Part shown: positions 22,957 through 31,791 of the stretch, in pieces
How positions within the stretch are numbered: position 1 is the first letter of the stretch
Layout: each line of letters starts with the position of its first letter
Source of the DNA: Kutzneria viridogrisea
GTDB lineage: Bacteria; Actinomycetota; Actinomycetes; Mycobacteriales; Pseudonocardiaceae
Direction: 5' to 3'
Assembly (NCBI GenBank): GCA_014138725.1
Contig: JACJID010000008.1
Location: 124,001 to 188,000, forward strand
DNA length: 64,000 nucleotides
Position numbers and translations under genes: made by a program
Notes under the pieces: generated by a model
Databases searched by the model: none
Told to the model about the DNA's origin: nothing
Seen by the model: the letters and a program-made list of their open reading frames with translations, nothing else

Positions 22957-23466
22957 TCACCGCTTGGGATGGCGCGGGGGCTGCGGCTTCGACTGGGGCC
23001 TGCACTCGTCCCCACGCTTGCACTCCGGCTTGTGCTGCTCGGCGGTCTGCTGCGTCGGCTTGACCGCGCTGGTGGTCGTCGCGGCGAGGACGGTCGGCGC
23101 CTCGACCGTGACCGTCATGGTCGCCACCGGCGGTACGGCCACCTGAATCGAGACCGCAGCCGGTTTTGTCGTCGTCGGCGCCGCCGCGGTCGTGCTGCTC
23201 GGCTTGTCCGTGCCGACGCGCTCGCGCATCACCAGCTGCTGCGGCGCCGAGCTCTCCGCCGTCACCGTGCTCGTGTTGGCCACCTGGCTCGGCACGGTGT
23301 AGGTCGTCGTGTGCACCGGCAGTGCCGTGCGACCTGCCGGGGCCGCCTCGTCCTGGCCGCCGAGCAGTGTCGCCACCGCCACCAGTGCGGCCACGCCCGC
23401 CGCGGGCACGAACAGCACGAGTGCGAAGCAGCCGCCACCGCTGGGCGGCGTGTCCCGATGGCTCAC
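22957..23466 (-). CDS. Thr-rich single-pass membrane protein
   Basis: 169 aa from GTG 23466, with AGGAGG upstream. One transmembrane helix at residues ~13-36 (CFALVLFVPAAGVAALVAVA) follows a short cytoplasmic N terminus; the rest is a low-complexity Thr/Ala/Val/Pro outer segment ending in a basic, Cys-containing tail (CKRGDECRPQSK). I do not recognise a family. The strong ribosome site and consistent codon use support it being real. It is convergent with the propeller lipoprotein. Confidence 0.65.
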   Translation of the reverse strand: MSHRDTPPSGGGCFALVLFVPAAGVAALVAVATLLGGQDEAAPAGRTALPVHTTTYTVPSQVANTSTVTAESSAPQQLVMRERVGTDKPSSTTAAAPTTTKPAAVSIQVAVPPVATMTVTVEAPTVLAATTTSAVKPTQQTAEQHKPECKRGDECRPQSKPQPPRHPKR

Positions 23467-23603
23467 TCGACCTCCTGGGTGCGGTTCCCCGTCACCCCGT
23501 TAATCGTTTTCACCCTGCGCAGCGCAACGGGTAACCAGCCACACGGTCGAGTGAACATCCACGGTGGACTCCTGGAGCGGATCGTCACGCTCCCACCAGC
23601 TCA

Positions 23604-23715
23604 TCCCCCGCCACTCCCTGGGGGGCGACCCCGAGTCCAGTCTACCGCCCACCCCCGACACCTGATCTTGCTCAAGATCCACATGTGGACAACTCGCCGC
23701 CTGTGGACAACCTCG
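23604..23715 (+). repeat. Dispersed ~112-base element, copy A, with two DnaA-box-like sites
   Basis: It aligns nearly without gaps to 29748-29858. In order: a C5/G6 hairpin around CCACTCC, the word TCCAGTCTACC, a 16-base variable spacer, the hairpin GATCTT-gctc-AAGATC, then CCACATGTGG running into TGTGGACAA (23684-23692) and a second TGTGGACAA (23702-23710). TGTGGACAA is the complement of TTGTCCACA, the preferred actinomycete DnaA box. The loop base changes between copies keep the stem. It lies in the 323-base divergent gap before the aldo/keto reductase. The rest of that gap (23467-23603) shows nothing recognisable. Confidence 0.85.
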
Positions 23716-23718
23716 CAA

Positions 23719-23744
23719 GCTGACAGATATTGAAATCTGTCAGC
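23719..23744. promoter_or_regulatory. Operator palindrome upstream of the aldo/keto reductase operon
   Basis: GCTGACAGAT (23719-23728), centre ATTGAA, ATCTGTCAGC (23735-23744): perfect 10-base arms, 45 bases before the reductase ATG. It is a likely binding site of the TetR protein encoded second in the operon. Confidence 0.7.
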
Positions 23745-23789
23745 CCACAACCCATACTCGTGTCGGCACACGACACGAGGAGAGACGAC

Positions 23790-24791
23790 ATGCAGACTCG
23801 CCAACTCGGCAGCACCGGCCCGAAGGTCTCCGCGATCGGACTGGGCTGCATGGGCATGTCCGGCATGTACGGACCGGCAGACGAGACGGAGAGCATCGCG
23901 ACGGTGCACGCCGCGCTGGACGCGGGTGTGGACCTGCTGGACACCGGCGACTTCTACGGCATGGGCCACAACGAACTGCTCATCGGCAGGGCGCTGACCG
24001 AGGCGGGCCGCGAACGCGTGCGGATCAGCGTCAAGTTCGGCGCGCTGCGCGGTCCGGCCGGGGAGTGGCTGGGCTACGACGCGCGGCCCGCCGCGGTGAA
24101 GAACTTCCTCACCTACAGCCTGCGCAGGCTGGGTACCGACCACATCGACGTGTACCGGCCCGCCCGGCTGGACGCGCAGGTGCCGATCGAGGACACCGTG
24201 GGCGCCATCGCGGAACTGGTCGAGGCCGGGTACGTGCGGCACATCGGGCTGTCCGAGGTGGGGGCCGCGACGATCCGCCGGGCCACGGCCGTGCACCCGA
24301 TCAGCGACCTGCAGATCGAGTACTCACTGCTGTCCCGCGACATCGAGCGGGAGATCCTGCCCACCTGCCGCGAACTGGGCATCGGCACCACCGCCTACGG
24401 GGTGCTCTCCCGCGGCCTGCTCTCCGGGCACTGGACCTCCGGCCACACCAGCGGACAGGGCGACTTCCGAAGTGCCAGCCCGCGGTTCCAGGGCGAGAAC
24501 CTGGACCACAACCTGCGCCTGGTGGAGGCCCTGCGGCAGGTCGCCAAGGCCAAGGGGGTCACGGTGGCGCAGATCGCCATCGCCTGGTCACTGTCCCGCG
24601 GCGAGGACGTGATCCCGCTGATCGGCGCGCGCCGCAGGGAGCGGCTGGCCGAGGCGCTGGGCGCACTGGAGGTGCACCTGTCGGAGGCGGACCTGACCGC
24701 CATCGAGCAGGCGGTTCCGGCCGGTGCGGCGGCAGGTGACAGGTATGCTGCGGCTGCGATGAAGGACCTCGACAGCGAAAGCCGTGGCTGA
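23790..24791 (+). CDS. Aldo/keto reductase
   Basis: 333 aa NADPH-dependent TIM-barrel reductase. ATG 23790 follows CACGAGGAGA. Family features: LGSTGPKVSAIGLGCMGMSG at the start, catalytic Asp and Tyr in DTGDFYGMGHNE near residues 50-55, Lys in RISVKFGALRG near 80, and the cofactor region AQIAIAWSLSRGEDVIPLIGARR near 265. The usual catalytic His of YxxHRxD is replaced here (DVYRPARLD), a variant found in many actinomycete members. It reduces aldehydes or ketones of unknown identity. It overlaps the TetR gene downstream by 8 bases and is preceded by a palindromic operator. Confidence 0.9.
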   Translation: MQTRQLGSTGPKVSAIGLGCMGMSGMYGPADETESIATVHAALDAGVDLLDTGDFYGMGHNELLIGRALTEAGRERVRISVKFGALRGPAGEWLGYDARPAAVKNFLTYSLRRLGTDHIDVYRPARLDAQVPIEDTVGAIAELVEAGYVRHIGLSEVGAATIRRATAVHPISDLQIEYSLLSRDIEREILPTCRELGIGTTAYGVLSRGLLSGHWTSGHTSGQGDFRSASPRFQGENLDHNLRLVEALRQVAKAKGVTVAQIAIAWSLSRGEDVIPLIGARRRERLAEALGALEVHLSEADLTAIEQAVPAGAAAGDRYAAAAMKDLDSESRG

Positions 24792-25401
24792 CTCAGCCCT
24801 CACCGCCGAGCAGATCCTGCGGGCGGCTGAGGAGGTCCTGCGCAGGTACGGCCCGAGCAAGGCCACAGTGGTCGACGTGGCCCGCGCCCTCGGCGTCAGC
24901 CACGGCAGCGTGTACCGGCACTTCGCGACCAAGGCGGCGCTGCGGGCGGCGGTGACCAGCAACTGGCTGGAGCGGGCGCACGCCGGGCTCGCCGAGATCG
25001 CCGAGAGCGACACCCCGGCACCGCAGCGGCTGCACGAGTGGCTGACCGCCCTGTTCGCGGCCAAGCGCAGGAAGGCCTTCGAGGACCCGGAGATGTTCGC
25101 GACCTACCAGTCGCTGGAGGCCACGACTTCCGAGCCGGTCCTCGCGCACATCGAGCGCATGGTCGGGCAACTGGCCAGGATCCTGACCGACGGGGTGGCG
25201 GCGGGGCAGTTCACCGCCGCCGACCCGCTGGTCACCGCTCGGGCCGTCTGGGACGCCACGGACCGGTTCCACAACCCGGTGCACTCCGGGTCGTGGGACC
25301 AGCCGGGCGTGCAGGACGCCTTCGAGGCGGTGTGCTCGCTGGTGCTCGCGGGACTGGCTACTGCCGGTACGGAGCCCCGGCGGCCACCGCGGCGGCGGTG
25401 A
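24784..25401 (+). CDS. TetR-family regulator of the reductase operon
   Basis: 205 aa from GTG 24784, overlapping the reductase stop by 8 bases. The helix-turn-helix reads SKATVVDVARALGVSHGSVYRHF, followed by the ligand domain with WLTALFAAKRRKAFEDPEMF. Co-transcription with the reductase and the palindrome at 23719 suggest negative autoregulation relieved by the reductase substrate. Its 3' end overlaps the convergent carboxypeptidase gene by 44 bases. Confidence 0.9.
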   Translation: MADSALTAEQILRAAEEVLRRYGPSKATVVDVARALGVSHGSVYRHFATKAALRAAVTSNWLERAHAGLAEIAESDTPAPQRLHEWLTALFAAKRRKAFEDPEMFATYQSLEATTSEPVLAHIERMVGQLARILTDGVAAGQFTAADPLVTARAVWDATDRFHNPVHSGSWDQPGVQDAFEAVCSLVLAGLATAGTEPRRPPRRR

Positions 25402-26692
25402 ACGCACCCTTCATCTCCGGCCAGAACTTGCTGTCCAGGCAGGAGAACTGTGGGAAGAAGCCGCCGCAGCCACCGCTGCTCGGGCCGACCTCGATGGTGT
25501 AGCTGGCCACGCCGAGCACGCCGTAGGTGAAGTCGTCGGTGGTGCCGGTGGTCATGTACCCGACCGTGCCGCCGTTGGTGTCCACCACGTATCCGTTGCC
25601 AGCGGCCATCTTCTGGCCGAGCGCGCGCAGTGCCTTGTCGTTGGGCGAGGGATCCTCGGTCCAGCCCCAGGGCACGATGATGTCGTTGCCGTAACTGTGC
25701 AGGGTGATCATCGTGCCGCGCGCGGTGTCCGGCGCCGGGTCGTTGTCCCCGGTGCCGCGCTGCACGGGGTAGATCGCGCGGAAGAAGCTCTCCAGCCCCT
25801 TCACCTCGGGCTCGGAACCCTTCACCTGCCCCTGGTAGGTCTCGTCGCAGGGCGAGTTCGAGTCCCCACCCCAGTGGAACGTGGAGTTGCGGTTCAGGTC
25901 GATGCCCACGTCGGTGCCGGTGCAGCCGCCACGGGAGTTGTCGGCGTTCTTGCGCTGCATCTTCGGCGAGTTGCCGCCGGAGGCCACGATGTCCACCCCG
26001 TCCGGGTTGGCGATCGGCACCACCCACACCTCGGTACTGTCCAGAATGGACTTCACCTGGCTGTCGCTGCCGTACCCGTTGGCCAGGTAGTCGATCCAGC
26101 GCCACGCCAGTTCACCGGTGGCGATCTCCCTGGCGTGGATCTGGGCGATCAGCACGAACTTCGGCTTCTTCGAGTTGGTGGTCAGCTCGCAGTCGCCGGA
26201 CTGCTTCTTGGTCAGGCAGATGGCCTGGATGTCGTGGCCGCCCTTGCTCTTGGTCTTCAGCCAGGAGTCGCCGACGTCGTAGGTGGTGGCCAGGTCCGGG
26301 TGCGCACTGGCCACCTGCCGCAGGTGGGCCTCCTGCGCGGGCACCGTGTGGTAGCCGCCGTAGAAGGTGTCCCCGGCCAGGCTGCGCTGCTCGGCGGCCG
26401 AGGGCAGATCCTTGTAGATCGTGTCGTGCACGGTCGGCTGGTACCCCAGCTGGCGCAGCACGGTGGCCGTGGTCTGGTTGCCCACAACGAAGACCGAGCC
26501 GTCACCACCGCTCTCGGCGACGTCGAAACCGGCGGACACCAGTTGGGCGGCCTGGTTTCCGGTGACCGGGACCCGCCACATCAGCGGGGTGTCGTCCCCG
26601 GGTGTCGCGGCCGCCGCGCCGCCGAGCACGGCGGCGGGCAACAACAACGCGGTGACTCCGAGTGCGATGCGGAGCAGGGATCGTGGGGCCAT
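25358..26692 (-). CDS. Secreted M14 zinc carboxypeptidase
   Basis: 444 aa from ATG 26692 with GAGGAGA upstream. Sec signal peptide, residues ~1-28, ending near GGAAAATPG. A pro-region follows to about residue 105, then the peptidase domain: zinc ligands His and Glu in QIHAREIATGE and His in ITLHSYGN, substrate Arg in DLNRNSTFHWGG, catalytic Glu in SYTIEVG. Several Cys (QSGDCEL, GGCTGT, SPCDE, GGCGG, FSCLD) probably form disulfides. It trims C-terminal residues from peptides outside the cell. A 12-base palindrome CGTACCGGTACG (26758-26769) lies 66 bases upstream. Its 3' end overlaps the TetR gene by 44 bases. Confidence 0.92.
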   Translation of the reverse strand: MAPRSLLRIALGVTALLLPAAVLGGAAAATPGDDTPLMWRVPVTGNQAAQLVSAGFDVAESGGDGSVFVVGNQTTATVLRQLGYQPTVHDTIYKDLPSAAEQRSLAGDTFYGGYHTVPAQEAHLRQVASAHPDLATTYDVGDSWLKTKSKGGHDIQAICLTKKQSGDCELTTNSKKPKFVLIAQIHAREIATGELAWRWIDYLANGYGSDSQVKSILDSTEVWVVPIANPDGVDIVASGGNSPKMQRKNADNSRGGCTGTDVGIDLNRNSTFHWGGDSNSPCDETYQGQVKGSEPEVKGLESFFRAIYPVQRGTGDNDPAPDTARGTMITLHSYGNDIIVPWGWTEDPSPNDKALRALGQKMAAGNGYVVDTNGGTVGYMTTGTTDDFTYGVLGVASYTIEVGPSSGGCGGFFPQFSCLDSKFWPEMKGAFTAAAVAAGAPYRQ

Positions 26693-26829
26693 GCTGGCTC
26701 TCCTCCGACGAGGTCTGACGCGGGCCGGCACGGCGGGACAGTGCGGCGCAGGGTCACCGTACCGGTACGCACAGTGTCCAGCTTCGCAACCGCGCCGCTA
26801 CCCCCCGATCGTCTGGTTCGCCGCCACGG

Positions 26830-28455
26830 TCAGGACAGACCGAGGATCTCCGCGGCCCGCTCGCGCATCTCCACCTTGCGGATCTTGCCGGTGACCGTCA
26901 TCGGGAACTCGTCCACCACGTGCACGTAGCGCGGCACCTTGTAGTGCGCCAGCTTGCCAGCGCAGTACTCGCGGACCACCTCGGCGGTGATCGGCTCGGC
27001 CCCGGGCCGCATCCGGATCCAGGCCATCAGCTCCTCGCCGTAGCGCTCGTCCGGCACGCCGATCACCTGCGCGTCCAGCACGTCCGGGTGCGTGTAGAGG
27101 AACTCCTCCACCTCGCGCGGGTAGATGTTCTCCCCGCCGCGGATCACCATGTCCTTGATCCGCCCGGTGATGCCCACGTAGCCCTGCTCGTCCATCACGG
27201 CCAGGTCCCCGGTGTGCATCCAGCGCGCGGCGTCGATCACCTCGGCGGTCTTGTCGGGCTGGCCCCAGTAACCCAGCATCACCGAGTAGCCGCGGGTGCA
27301 CAGCTCCCCCTGCTCGCCACGGGGCACGGTCAGCCCGGTGCCCGGGTCGACCACCTTGACCTCCAGGTGCGGGTGCACCCGGCCGACCGTGGACACCCTG
27401 CGGTCCACCGAGTCGTCCGCGCGGGTCTGCGTGGACACCGGCGAGGTCTCGGTCATGCCGTAGCAGATGGTCACCTCGCGCATGCCCATCCGGTCGATGA
27501 CCTGCTTCATCACCTCCACCGGGCAGGGCGAGCCCGCCATGATGCCGGTGCGCAGGCTGGACAGGTCGTAGCTGTCGAACTCGGGGTGGGACAGCTCGGC
27601 GATGAACATCGTCGGCACGCCGTACAGGGAGGTGCAGCGCTCGGCCTGCACGGCGTCCAAAGTGGACTTGGGGTCGAACGCCTGCGCCGGGATCACCATG
27701 CAGGCGCCGTGCGTGGTGGCGCCGAGGTTGCCCATGACCATGCCGAAGCAGTGGTAGAAGGGCACCGGGATGGCCACCCGGTCCTGCTCGGTGTAGCCGC
27801 ACAGCTCGCCGACGAAGTAGCCGTTGTTGAGGATGTTGTGGTGCGACAGGGTCGCGCCCTTGGGGAACCCGGTGGTGCCCGAGGTGTACTGGATGTTGAT
27901 CGGGTCATCGGGTGACAGGGCCGACTGCGCGGCGGCCAGCGCCGCGGGATCCCCCGCGCGACCGGCCTCGACCAGCTCTGTCCACTGTGTACTCCCGATC
28001 AGCAGCACGTCGCGCAGGGCGGTGCAGCGCGGGCGCACCTGCTCGATCATGGCCGCGTAGTCGGAGGTCTTGAACGAGGACACGGCGACCAGCGCCACGA
28101 CCCCGGACTGGTTGAGCACGAACTCCAGCTCGTGCACCCGGTACGCGGGGTTGATGTTGACCAGAATGGCGCCGATCTTGGCCGTGGCGTACTGGACGAA
28201 CGTCCACTCGGCACAGTTCGGCGCCCAGATGCCGACCCGGTCGCCCTTGCCGATGCCGCGGGCGGCCAGGCCCAGCGCCACGGCGTCGACCTCGGCCTTC
28301 AGCTGCGCGTAGGTCCAGCGGCGGCCGGTGGCGTGTTCCACCAGCGCGTCCCGGTCGGGAAAGTGCACGACCGTTCGATCGAAGTTGTCCCCGATGGTGT
28401 CGCCGAGCAGCGGCACCTCGGAGGTCCCTGAGGCGTAGGCGGGCAGCGCGACCAT
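26830..28455 (-). CDS. Fatty-acyl-CoA synthetase (FadD-type AMP-binding enzyme)
   Basis: 541 aa from ATG 28455. ANL-superfamily adenylating enzyme: P-loop-like [18 protein letters not shown] near residue 185, A5 region [12 protein letters not shown] near 328, A7 [24 protein letters not shown] near 415, and A10 [15 protein letters not shown] with the catalytic Lys near 525. The family activates medium or long acids to acyl-AMP and then acyl-CoA. The [24 protein letters not shown] stretch is typical of DMSO-family medium/long-chain ligases. Cytosolic and apparently monocistronic; chain length unknown. Confidence 0.92.
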   Translation of the reverse strand: MVALPAYASGTSEVPLLGDTIGDNFDRTVVHFPDRDALVEHATGRRWTYAQLKAEVDAVALGLAARGIGKGDRVGIWAPNCAEWTFVQYATAKIGAILVNINPAYRVHELEFVLNQSGVVALVAVSSFKTSDYAAMIEQVRPRCTALRDVLLIGSTQWTELVEAGRAGDPAALAAAQSALSPDDPINIQYTSGTTGFPKGATLSHHNILNNGYFVGELCGYTEQDRVAIPVPFYHCFGMVMGNLGATTHGACMVIPAQAFDPKSTLDAVQAERCTSLYGVPTMFIAELSHPEFDSYDLSSLRTGIMAGSPCPVEVMKQVIDRMGMREVTICYGMTETSPVSTQTRADDSVDRRVSTVGRVHPHLEVKVVDPGTGLTVPRGEQGELCTRGYSVMLGYWGQPDKTAEVIDAARWMHTGDLAVMDEQGYVGITGRIKDMVIRGGENIYPREVEEFLYTHPDVLDAQVIGVPDERYGEELMAWIRMRPGAEPITAEVVREYCAGKLAHYKVPRYVHVVDEFPMTVTGKIRKVEMRERAAEILGLS

Positions 28456-28508
28456 CGGACCATCCTGGCCCGCCGGGGTGCGCGCGGCCACCCCCGCTCG
28501 GGGGTGTG

Positions 28509-29306
28509 TCAGAGCTCGACGACCAGGCAGGGCCCGCCGTCGAACAGGCCACCGTCCACAGCGAGCGCCTTGCCCTCCGCGTAGGAGTGCGGTCCGTCCA
28601 CTTCGGCGGGCTGGATGCCGAGCTGGTCGGCGATGATGCTGTGGCCGTGCACGATCCGGCTGCCGCCGAAGCGGGTCAGCAGCTGGTCGGCGGCATCGGC
28701 CCCGGTCGCGCCGCGAAAGGCGTAGCGGGTGGTCATCCGGTGCCAGCAGTCCCACCAGGCGGTGAGGTCGCGCCCGTGCAGCACCCCGCTGACCGCCTCG
28801 TTGACCTCCTCGACGGTCTCGCCCCAGTTCAGGTACGCCGTGGTGTCCGAGTGCAGCAACAGGTCCTCACCGACCACGGCCACCACGGGGCGGTCGGTGA
28901 GCCAGCGCACGTGCCGGTCGGTGAGCCGGGTCTGGTCGGCGAGCTGGCCGCCGTTGAGGTGCCAGCTGCGGGCGAAGCTGCGGAAGCCGTAGTCGGAGGG
29001 CACCGGGGTGTCCCCGAACAGGTGCATGCCCAGCAGCAGCACCTCGTGGTTGCCCAGCAGCGAGTGCACCTGCCCGCCGTCGGTGGTCGCCTCCTCGCCC
29101 AGCCGCATGACCAGTTCGATGACCCCGATGCCGTCCGGTCCCCGGTCCACGAAGTCGCCGAGGAACCACAGCCGGTTCCGGCCGCCCGCCCAGTGGCCGT
29201 CCCGCGTCACCAGCCCGGCCTCGTGCAGTGCGGCGATCAGCTTGTCGAGGTGGCCATGGACGTCGCCGACCACGTACACCGAATGGTCCCGCTCATCGTC
29301 GCTCAC
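28509..29306 (-). CDS. Calcineurin-type metallophosphoesterase
   Basis: 265 aa from GTG 29306 (GTG 29312 also possible). All phosphoesterase motifs are present: GDVHGHLDK at residue 13, [11 protein letters not shown] near 48, LLGNHEVLL near 83, and the late HGHS near 230. The order and spacing resemble diadenosine-tetraphosphatase and bacterial PrpE-like Ser/Thr phosphatases. Binds two metal ions; substrate unknown. It lies 53 bases upstream of the acyl-CoA synthetase gene on the same strand, so they may be co-transcribed. Confidence 0.85.
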   Translation of the reverse strand: MSDDERDHSVYVVGDVHGHLDKLIAALHEAGLVTRDGHWAGGRNRLWFLGDFVDRGPDGIGVIELVMRLGEEATTDGGQVHSLLGNHEVLLLGMHLFGDTPVPSDYGFRSFARSWHLNGGQLADQTRLTDRHVRWLTDRPVVAVVGEDLLLHSDTTAYLNWGETVEEVNEAVSGVLHGRDLTAWWDCWHRMTTRYAFRGATGADAADQLLTRFGGSRIVHGHSIIADQLGIQPAEVDGPHSYAEGKALAVDGGLFDGGPCLVVEL

Positions 29307-29432
29307 GGTGACGACGATAGGCGGTGCCCCGAGCGCGGCGCAGGGCAACCCGGCGAGCGGTGAATGTCCCCCAGCAGGGTGAGTTTCGGCCGCTCTGGCG
29401 TACGAGATCAACGAGGTTGGCATCTCACGCCC

Positions 29433-29741
29433 GTGAGCAAGCACGTGAACACGGACGGTGACGCGGAGCGGGTCGCCGCCGCGCTGGACCAGGCGATGCG
29501 CCAGATCAGCACGGAGCGCGACTGGAGCGCCTGGCAGCAGGTGCGGTGGCTGCGGTTACGTGCCGACCTGCTGGACCGGCTGGCCGCCGAGCAGAACGGC
29601 GGCCACGGCAGCCTCGCGCGCAGGGCGGAACTGGTACGCGACCGCGCCGAGCGGCTGGCCGACCGGCTCAACGGCGCCCCGCTGGCCAGCGGGGAGACCC
29701 CCGTGGTGCGGATGTGGTGCGAGGAGGCCGCCGACCTCTGA
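29433..29741 (+). CDS. Small charged helical protein, unknown
   Basis: 102 aa from GTG 29433 (GTG 29445 possible; no clear ribosome site). Mostly charged helix: AERVAAALDQAMRQISTERD, then QQVRWLRLRADLLDRLAAEQ, then RRAELVRDRAERLADRLNG. It looks like a coiled coil or helical bundle. There is no signal, membrane segment or metal site. I do not recognise a family. It is divergent from the phosphoesterase and its stop is followed 6 bases later by the DnaA-box element copy B. Confidence 0.6.
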   Translation: MSKHVNTDGDAERVAAALDQAMRQISTERDWSAWQQVRWLRLRADLLDRLAAEQNGGHGSLARRAELVRDRAERLADRLNGAPLASGETPVVRMWCEEAADL

Positions 29742-29747
29742 AGTGCG

Positions 29748-29858
29748 TCCCCCACCACTCCTCGGGGGGCGTCCCCAGCTCCAGTCTACCCGCGCCGCCC
29801 CCTAGTTGATCTTGCCGAAGATCCACATGTGGACAACTCGGCGCCTGTGGACAACTCG
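29748..29858 (+). repeat. Dispersed ~112-base element, copy B, with two DnaA-box-like sites
   Basis: Second copy of the element at 23604-23715, filling the 119-base gap between two convergent stops. Same order: C5/G6 hairpin, TCCAGTCTACC, 16-base spacer, GATCTT-gccg-AAGATC hairpin, CCACATGTGG, then TGTGGACAA at 29828-29836 and 29846-29854, again 18 bases apart. The GC hairpin may also end the flanking transcripts. Confidence 0.85.
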
Positions 29859-29860
29859 GG

Positions 29861-30643
29861 TCAGAACGGCTCGCTCGCGCGCCCGACCAGGTCAGCGATG
29901 GAGTCGATGACCTTGGTGGGCCGGTACGGGAAGCGCTCCACGGTGTCGGCGCCCGAAATGCCCGAGAGCACGAGGATCGTCTGCAGGCCCGCCTCCAGGC
30001 CGGAACGCACGTCGGTGTCCATCCGGTCGCCGATCATCAGCGTGTTCTCCGAGTGGGCGCCCATCGCGCGCAGGGCCGAGCGCATCATCAGCGGGTTGGG
30101 CTTGCCCACGTAGTACGGCTCGCGACCGGTGGCCCGCGCGATCAGGGCGGCCACCGAGCCGGTGGCGGGCAGCAGGCCCTCCCGGCTGGGGCCGGTCTCG
30201 TCCGGGTTGGTGGCGATGAACCGGGCGCCCGCGTCGACCAGCCGGATCGCCTTGGTGATCGCCTCGAAGCTGTAGGTGCGGGTCTCGCCGAGCACCACGT
30301 AGTCCGGGTCGCTGTCGGTCAGCACGTAGCCGATGGAGTGCAGCGCCGTGGTCAGCCCGGCCTCGCCGATGACGTAGGCCGAACCGTTGGGCCGCTGGGT
30401 GTCCAGGAACTTCGCGGTGGCCAGCGCCGAGGTCCAGATCGCCGACTCCGGCACGTCCAGCCCGGTGCGCAGCAGCCTGGCCCGCAGGTCGCGCGGGGTG
30501 TAGATGGAGTTGTTGGTGAGCAGCATGAACGGCACGGCCTGTTCCCGCAGCTCGGCGAGGAACTTGTCGGCGCCGCTGATGATGTGCTCCTCGTGCACGA
30601 GCACGCCGTCCATGTCCATCAGGTAGTTCCAGCTCACGGCCAT
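29861..30643 (-). CDS. HAD-IIA sugar phosphatase (NagD-like)
   Basis: 260 aa. Motif I is YLMDMDGVLVHEE at residue 7, the class-IIA FMLLTNNSIYTPRDL near 38 is motif II, GKPNPLMM near 182 carries the Lys of motif III, and MIGDRMDTDVRSGLEAG near 202 is motif IV. The C2A cap lies between motifs II and III. Family members dephosphorylate sugar phosphates or nucleotide monophosphates. It starts 4 bases after the modC stop and so is the last gene of the molybdate operon; the reason for that link is unclear. Confidence 0.88.
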   Translation of the reverse strand: MAVSWNYLMDMDGVLVHEEHIISGADKFLAELREQAVPFMLLTNNSIYTPRDLRARLLRTGLDVPESAIWTSALATAKFLDTQRPNGSAYVIGEAGLTTALHSIGYVLTDSDPDYVVLGETRTYSFEAITKAIRLVDAGARFIATNPDETGPSREGLLPATGSVAALIARATGREPYYVGKPNPLMMRSALRAMGAHSENTLMIGDRMDTDVRSGLEAGLQTILVLSGISGADTVERFPYRPTKVIDSIADLVGRASEPF

Positions 30644-30647
30644 GACG

Positions 30648-31748
30648 TCATGATCCCCCGGCCACCGGGTGCAGGGCCACCTCAGTTGCCTTCACGGCCA
30701 GCCAGACGCTGCCCCCCGGTTCCAGCGCGAGGTCGGCGACCGAGGCCGGGGTGAGGTCGGCGGCCAGCCCGTCCACCCAGGGCGGCCCGCCGGGCGCGGC
30801 CACCGCCCGCAGGCGGATCACGTCCCCGTGCGGCTCCAGCCCGGCCACCACGGCGGGCCACACGTTGCGCGGGCTGCCGTGCGGCCTGGTGGCGTGCACC
30901 GCGACCGAGGCGGGGGCGAACACGGCCACCGCGGGCTCGCCCGCCGGGATCGGGTCCTGGCTCAGGCCGGTGACCAGGGTGCCGTCGGGGGCGCGCAGGC
31001 CAGCGGGGTCCGCGGTGCCCGCGACCAGGTCCAGCCCGGCGATCCGGGCGGTGAACCGGGTTCGCGGCGTGCCGAGCACCTGCCGGGTGGCGCCCTGCTC
31101 CACGAGGCGGCCCTCGGCGAGCACGATCACGCGGTCGGCGAGCACCAGCGCGTCCAGGGGGTCGTGGGTGACCAGCAGGGTGGTGCGCCGGGAGCCGCGC
31201 AGCACGCGGCGCAGCATCGCGCGCAGTGCAGGCGCGGCGTCCACGTCCAGTGCGGCGAACGGCTCGTCCAGCAGCAGCAGCTCGGGTTCGGCCGCCAGCG
31301 CACGGGCGACGGCCACGCGCTGGGCCTGCCCGCCGGAAAGCTGGCCGGGCCTGCGATCCGCGAACTCGGCGGCGTCCACTTCGGACAGCCAGTGCCGGGC
31401 CGCGTCCAGTGCCGCGCGGCGGGCGGTTCCCCGCGAGGTGGGTCCGAACGCGACGTTGGCGAGCACGGTCATGTGCGGGAACAGCAACGGGTCCTGGGCG
31501 AGCAGGCCGACACCGCGCCGGTGTGGCGCCAGGTGCACACGCTTGGCGGTGTCGTTGAGCACACGGCCTGACAGCTCGATGCGGCCCCGGTCCGGGCGCA
31601 GCAACCCGGCCAGCACGGACAGCAGGGTGGACTTGCCCGCGCCGTTGCCGCCCAGCACGGCGAGCACCTCGCCCGGCCGCACATCCAGCGCGAGCTCAAG
31701 GCTGAACTTGTCACGACTTGCCGTGACGTCAAGGGAAAGCTCGCTCAT
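30648..31748 (-). CDS. modC: Molybdate ABC transporter ATPase
   Basis: 366 aa. Walker A GGNGAGKST near residue 33, Q-loop LLAQDPLLFPHMTV near 82, signature LSGGQAQRVAVARALA near 128, Walker B LLLLDEPFAALD near 150, switch His in LLVTHDPLDAL near 184. The C-terminal ~130 residues (PRNVWPAVVAGLEPHGDVIRL onward) form a TOBE/Mop-like domain typical of ModC. It powers molybdate import with ModA and ModB, which are encoded immediately upstream. Confidence 0.93.
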   Translation of the reverse strand: MSELSLDVTASRDKFSLELALDVRPGEVLAVLGGNGAGKSTLLSVLAGLLRPDRGRIELSGRVLNDTAKRVHLAPHRRGVGLLAQDPLLFPHMTVLANVAFGPTSRGTARRAALDAARHWLSEVDAAEFADRRPGQLSGGQAQRVAVARALAAEPELLLLDEPFAALDVDAAPALRAMLRRVLRGSRRTTLLVTHDPLDALVLADRVIVLAEGRLVEQGATRQVLGTPRTRFTARIAGLDLVAGTADPAGLRAPDGTLVTGLSQDPIPAGEPAVAVFAPASVAVHATRPHGSPRNVWPAVVAGLEPHGDVIRLRAVAAPGGPPWVDGLAADLTPASVADLALEPGGSVWLAVKATEVALHPVAGGS

Positions 31749-31791
31749 CGCCGCACCTCGCCGACGCTCGGCACAGCGCCTGATGGTTCGC

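Noticed and set aside
23604-23715. Replication origin at the paired DnaA-box-like sites
   Set aside because: Only two boxes per copy, no dnaA/dnaN/gyrB neighbours and no AT-rich unwinding region; a titration or regulatory element is more plausible.
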